Part shown: positions 61,378-64,000 of the stretch, piece by piece
How the letters are laid out: each line of letters begins with the position of its first letter
How positions within the stretch are numbered: the stretch's first letter is position 1
NCBI RefSeq assembly: GCF_030252345.1
Contig: NZ_CP126980.1
Span: 891,501-955,500 of the forward strand
Length of the DNA stretch: 64,000 bases
Direction of reading: 5' to 3'
Origin: Actinoplanes oblitus
GTDB taxonomy: Bacteria > Actinomycetota > Actinomycetes > Mycobacteriales > Micromonosporaceae
Notes under the pieces: generated by a model
The model's database searches: none
What the model was told of the DNA's origin: nothing
The model's input: the letters and a program-made list of their open reading frames with translations, nothing else
Position numbers and translations under genes: made by a program

Positions 61378-62458
61378 CCGTGGCGGCGGCGCGCAGGGTC
61401 TCCAGGACGTGCTCCAGGTGGAAGTTCGCCTTGATCTGGGCGGTCACCTCGGCGCCGAGCAGGCCCGCGCCCACGTCGTAGGTGACGCCGCCGGACGGGC
61501 CGAGGGGCAGCACGATCCCGTCCGGCATGGGCTCGTAGCTGGTCAGTGGACCGCCTTCGATCAGGGCGCGGATGTTGGCGGCGACCACGGCGCCGTGCTG
61601 GCCGGCGGCCCGGGCCATCTTGAGCTCCGGGGTGTCGGCCAGGTCGCCGATGGCGAAGACCCGGTCGTGGCCGGGGACGCGCAGGTGTTCGGTGACCGCC
61701 AGGCGGCCGTTCGACCGGCGGGCCGCGGCCAGCTCGGCGCCGAGGTAGTCGCTGCGGACCCCGGTGCCGTAGGCCGGGAACCACAGGTCGGCCGCGATGA
61801 TCTCGCCGGTGCCGGTGGCCACCGTGAACGGGCGTACCGTGCCGGGATCCGGGTCGGGCGTCGCGGTCAGGGTGGTGCCGAGCAGCACCCGGATGCCGAG
61901 CGCGTCCAGCTGCCGGGCCAGCTCGACCCGGAACCCGTCGGGGAACCGGCCGGCGACCAGTGCCGGGCCGCGCTCCACGACGGTCACCCGCTTCTCCGGC
62001 CAGGCCGCCGCGATCTCGCCGGCGAACTCCAGGCCGATCGGGCCGGCGCCGAGCAGCAGCACGTGCGAGGCCCGGTCCAGCACGTCACGCACGTCGTGCA
62101 GCCGGGCCCGGGCCGCGTCCCGGCCGGTCACGTCGATCCGGGACGGGAACGGGCTGCTCGAGCCGGTGGCCAGGACCAGGTAGTCGGCGTCCAGCCGGGT
62201 GCCGGCGGCCAGTTCCACGTGACCGGGCGTCACCAGGGTCGCCCGGTCCCGGACCACCCGGCCGCGGGAGAGCAGGTCGTCGTACGGAAGAAAGATCTTG
62301 TCGGCCCAGGCCGAGTCGACGGCGGCGCGCAGCGCGGCGACATTGTGGAAGAACGTCTCGCGCGGCTCGATCAGGGTCACGTCGGCGACGTCGTCCAGGG
62401 CACCCGCCGCCGCGATGCCGCCGTAACCGCCACCCACCACCACAACTCTCGGTTTCAT
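61373..62458 (-). CDS. FAD/NAD(P)-dependent oxidoreductase (NDH-2/AIF-like)
   Basis: 361 aa. Two-dinucleotide-binding-domain flavoprotein: FAD-binding GGGYGGIAAA at the N-terminus, NAD-binding LLLGAGPIGLEFAGEIAA mid-protein, and a second FAD contact VFAIGDLADTPELKM near the end. The order and LVLATGSSSPFPSR segment resemble the AIF/AMID (FSP1-like) and NDH-2 group that pass electrons from NAD(P)H to quinones. No membrane anchor is visible. It is divergent from an XRE-type regulator gene across about 100 bp, an arrangement in which the regulator often controls the oxidoreductase. Confidence 0.87.
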   Translation of the reverse strand: MKPRVVVVGGGYGGIAAAGALDDVADVTLIEPRETFFHNVAALRAAVDSAWADKIFLPYDDLLSRGRVVRDRATLVTPGHVELAAGTRLDADYLVLATGSSSPFPSRIDVTGRDAARARLHDVRDVLDRASHVLLLGAGPIGLEFAGEIAAAWPEKRVTVVERGPALVAGRFPDGFRVELARQLDALGIRVLLGTTLTATPDPDPGTVRPFTVATGTGEIIAADLWFPAYGTGVRSDYLGAELAAARRSNGRLAVTEHLRVPGHDRVFAIGDLADTPELKMARAAGQHGAVVAANIRALIEGGPLTSYEPMPDGIVLPLGPSGGVTYDVGAGLLGAEVTAQIKANFHLEHVLETLRAAATV

Positions 62459-62558
62459 GCCTCGACTCTCGATCGATCCGCGGACCGTAGGGAGACCGCG
62501 CTCAGGGTGGTAGTGGCGGGGACACCCTGAGCGGACGCCGCCGGGTTACCGTCGATCG

Positions 62559-63383
62559 GTGAGCGACAACGAGCTGGGCACGTTCCTGCGCAACCGCCGT
62601 TCCGAGGTGACGCCGGCCGAGGTCGGGCTGCCGCCCGGGCAGCGGCGGCGCACGCCCGGACTGCGCCGGTCCGAGGTCGCGATGCTGGCCGGGGTGAGCG
62701 TGGAGTACCTGATCCGCCTGGAACAGGGCCGGGACCGGCACCCCTCGGCACAGGTCCTCGCGGCGCTGGCCGGGCCGCTGCGGCTGACCAGCGCCGAGCG
62801 GGCCCATCTCTACCGGCTCACCAAGGTGGCGAGCGGGTTCCGCTGCGGCGCTGCCGAGCGGCCGCCGGTGCGGGACGTCCGGCCCGGCCTGCGCGCCGTG
62901 CTCGACCAGCTGGAACCGGCCGCCGCGGCGCTGGTCAACCAGGTCGGTGACGTGCTGGCGCACACCGCCGGGTTCCGCCGGCTGGCCGGGCCGATCGGGC
63001 TGTTCGACGGCGACCGGCCCAATCTGGTGCGGTACGTGTTCACCGACCCGCGCGCCCGGGACGCGTACCCGGACTGGGCGCACGTCGCGGACGAGCAGGT
63101 GGCGGCGCTGAAGAGCGGCCCGCCGCGGCCGGAATTCACCGATGAGCTGACCCTGCTTGCCGGTGCGGAGTTCACCGAGCGGGCCGCGCGGGTGCCCGGG
63201 GTGCCCCGGCCGCACGGGGTGCTGCGGCTGACGCATCCGGAGGCCGGGCCGGTGCGGCTGGCCTACGAGACGATGGAACTGCCCGGCGACGACGGGCTCA
63301 AGCTGCTGGTCCAGCTGCCGGCCGACGAGGCGAGCGCGGAGGCGCTGCGCGGGATCTCGCCGCTGCGGCTGGTCGCGAGCTGA
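62559..63383 (+). CDS. XRE-family regulator with MmyB-like ligand-binding domain
   Basis: 274 aa from GTG 62559. The N-terminal helix-turn-helix (about 5-75) has LGTFLRNRRSEVTPAEVGLP and RRTPGLRRSEVAMLAGVSVEYLIRLEQGRD, typical of the helix-turn-helix plus MmyB regulators. The C-terminal MmyB/PAS-like domain (about 105-270) contains VGDVLAHTAGFRRLAGP and RYVFTDPRARDAYPDWA. Family members bind fatty-acid-like ligands and repress a divergent redox gene, here the flavoprotein. Its last 121 bp overlap the convergent hydrolase gene. Confidence 0.9.
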   Translation: MSDNELGTFLRNRRSEVTPAEVGLPPGQRRRTPGLRRSEVAMLAGVSVEYLIRLEQGRDRHPSAQVLAALAGPLRLTSAERAHLYRLTKVASGFRCGAAERPPVRDVRPGLRAVLDQLEPAAAALVNQVGDVLAHTAGFRRLAGPIGLFDGDRPNLVRYVFTDPRARDAYPDWAHVADEQVAALKSGPPRPEFTDELTLLAGAEFTERAARVPGVPRPHGVLRLTHPEAGPVRLAYETMELPGDDGLKLLVQLPADEASAEALRGISPLRLVAS

Positions 63384-64000
63384 GCGATCGCCCGCAGGGT
63401 GGAGGTGCCCGTCGCGAAGTAGCCGTCGTGGCCGGTCACGTCGTCGGCCGGCAGCGGCAGCGCGCCGAAGGCCGGGTCGATCGGCAGCCGCCCGTGGCCG
63501 AGGCCGAACACCCGGATCCCGGGCAGCTTGCGGGTCCAGTCGTCGGGGGCGCTGCCGGCCCAGATCCGGGCGGTCCCGCCCAGCGCGGCGCGGTCGGCGA
63601 CGCCCATCCCCGGGCTGCCGAGCACCGCGATGTCGGTGACCTGCGCCGGCAGGTACGCGGCGGCGCGACCGGCCACGATGGACCCGTAGCTGTGGCCGAC
63701 CAGCACGATCCGCTGGTCCGGTCGCTGGGCGACGAGGCCGTCGACGAAGCGTCGCAGGGCCAGCGCGCCGGCCGCGGCCCGGTCCTCGCGGAGTGCGGCG
63801 CGGCGGATGCCCTCCGGCGGGTCGTATCCCAGCCAGGCGATGACGGCGGTGTCCCCGGGCAACTCGTGGTGGAGCTGCCGGGCCTGCCAGGCGGGGGCGC
63901 GGCGCTCGACGCCACCGAGGCCGGTGTCGAAGTTCGCCAGCGTGGTGTCGACGCCGGGGATCAGGATGACCACCCGGGAGGCGGTCGCCAGGTCGCCGAG
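63263..64000 (-). CDS. Alpha/beta hydrolase, DUF1023 type (3' part; 5' end off the window)
   Basis: 246 codons are visible and the frame continues past base 64000. The core has VVILIPGVDTTLANFD, VIAWLGYDPPEG, nucleophile elbow VLVGHSYGSIVAG (Ser), VLGSPGMGV, and a His in GHDGYFATG, all as in DUF1023 esterase-like proteins of actinobacteria. Substrate is unknown. The last 40 residues (SRSGEIPRSASALASSAGS) are low-complexity and antisense to the XRE gene, so the original stop may have been nearer residue GTSTLRAIAQLAT. Confidence 0.8.
   Translation of the reverse strand, partial: LGDLATASRVVILIPGVDTTLANFDTGLGGVERRAPAWQARQLHHELPGDTAVIAWLGYDPPEGIRRAALREDRAAAGALALRRFVDGLVAQRPDQRIVLVGHSYGSIVAGRAAAYLPAQVTDIAVLGSPGMGVADRAALGGTARIWAGSAPDDWTRKLPGIRVFGLGHGRLPIDPAFGALPLPADDVTGHDGYFATGTSTLRAIAQLATSRSGEIPRSASALASSAGSWTSSLSPSSPGSSIVS

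Overview
The window is chromosomal DNA of a very high-GC Gram-positive actinobacterium. The protein families fit Micromonosporaceae, with an Actinoplanes-like relative most likely: SCO7613-type membrane protein, DUF5994, GAF-ANTAR pairs, Acg-type nitroreductase, actinobacterial Rhs/LamG giants, and GTG/TTG starts with 4-bp stop/start overlaps. The genus is inferred from gene content only. No rRNA, tRNA, CRISPR array or transposase was seen.

Layout. (1) 1-2.4 kb: the 5' part of a large membrane protein gene, divergent from an acyl-CoA dehydrogenase gene. (2) 2.9-27.9 kb: a dense stress/dormancy-type island. It holds hemerythrin, an AI-2E-type permease, a REC-only regulator coupled to a double-KaiC ATPase, a YihY protein, a STAS protein, and the chain slipin > phosphoketolase > nitroreductase > internally deleted P-type ATPase. 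It continues with DoxX > universal stress protein > full P-type ATPase, a GT4 glycosyltransferase coupled to a toroid protein, a region-2-only sigma-like protein, DUF5994 > GAF-ANTAR > GAF-ANTAR, a fatty-acid desaturase, a 48-aa basic protein, a second DUF5994 gene, a LapA-like protein and a CPA1 antiporter. This inventory resembles the DosR/DevR (OsdR) hypoxia-dormancy regulons of mycobacteria and streptomycetes, but no classical Dos box was found. Instead, four transcription starts share a TAnnnT element followed 15-16 nt later by a GACCCCGG-centred block, and two others share a 124-nt promoter-plus-hairpin leader.

(3) 28.1-29.9 kb: an AraC regulator and a secreted intradiol dioxygenase fused to a chitin/cellulose-binding module. 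(4) 30.2-50.3 kb: a polymorphic-toxin locus. Two paralogous secreted Rhs/YD-repeat giants flank a lipoprotein gene and a giant DNRLRE/LamG surface protein gene. The first Rhs ends in an HExxH metallopeptidase-like domain. The second ends in a HINT pre-toxin domain plus an unrecognised 117-aa tip, and overlaps by 4 bp a 108-aa immunity candidate. (5) 50.6-52.5 kb: a secreted GH54 arabinofuranosidase with two ricin-type lectin domains.

(6) 52.5-58.8 kb: an alpha/beta hydrolase and 3-hydroxybutyrate dehydrogenase pair, divergent from a complete five-gene branched-chain amino-acid-type ABC transporter. (7) 59-64 kb: a secreted unknown protein, an SpoU/TrmH methyltransferase, three 61-bp tandem repeats, an FAD/NAD oxidoreductase divergent from an XRE regulator, and the 3' part of an alpha/beta hydrolase gene running off the right edge.

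How the genes may work together. The island would give an oxygen- or energy-limited cell redox and membrane maintenance (desaturase, DoxX, nitroreductase, slipin), ATP-independent acetyl-phosphate production (phosphoketolase), ion homeostasis (P-type ATPase, antiporter) and several partner-switch or RNA-binding regulators (REC, KaiC, STAS, GAF-ANTAR). The Rhs locus is a contact-dependent competition module. Regions 5 and 6 are scavenging functions.
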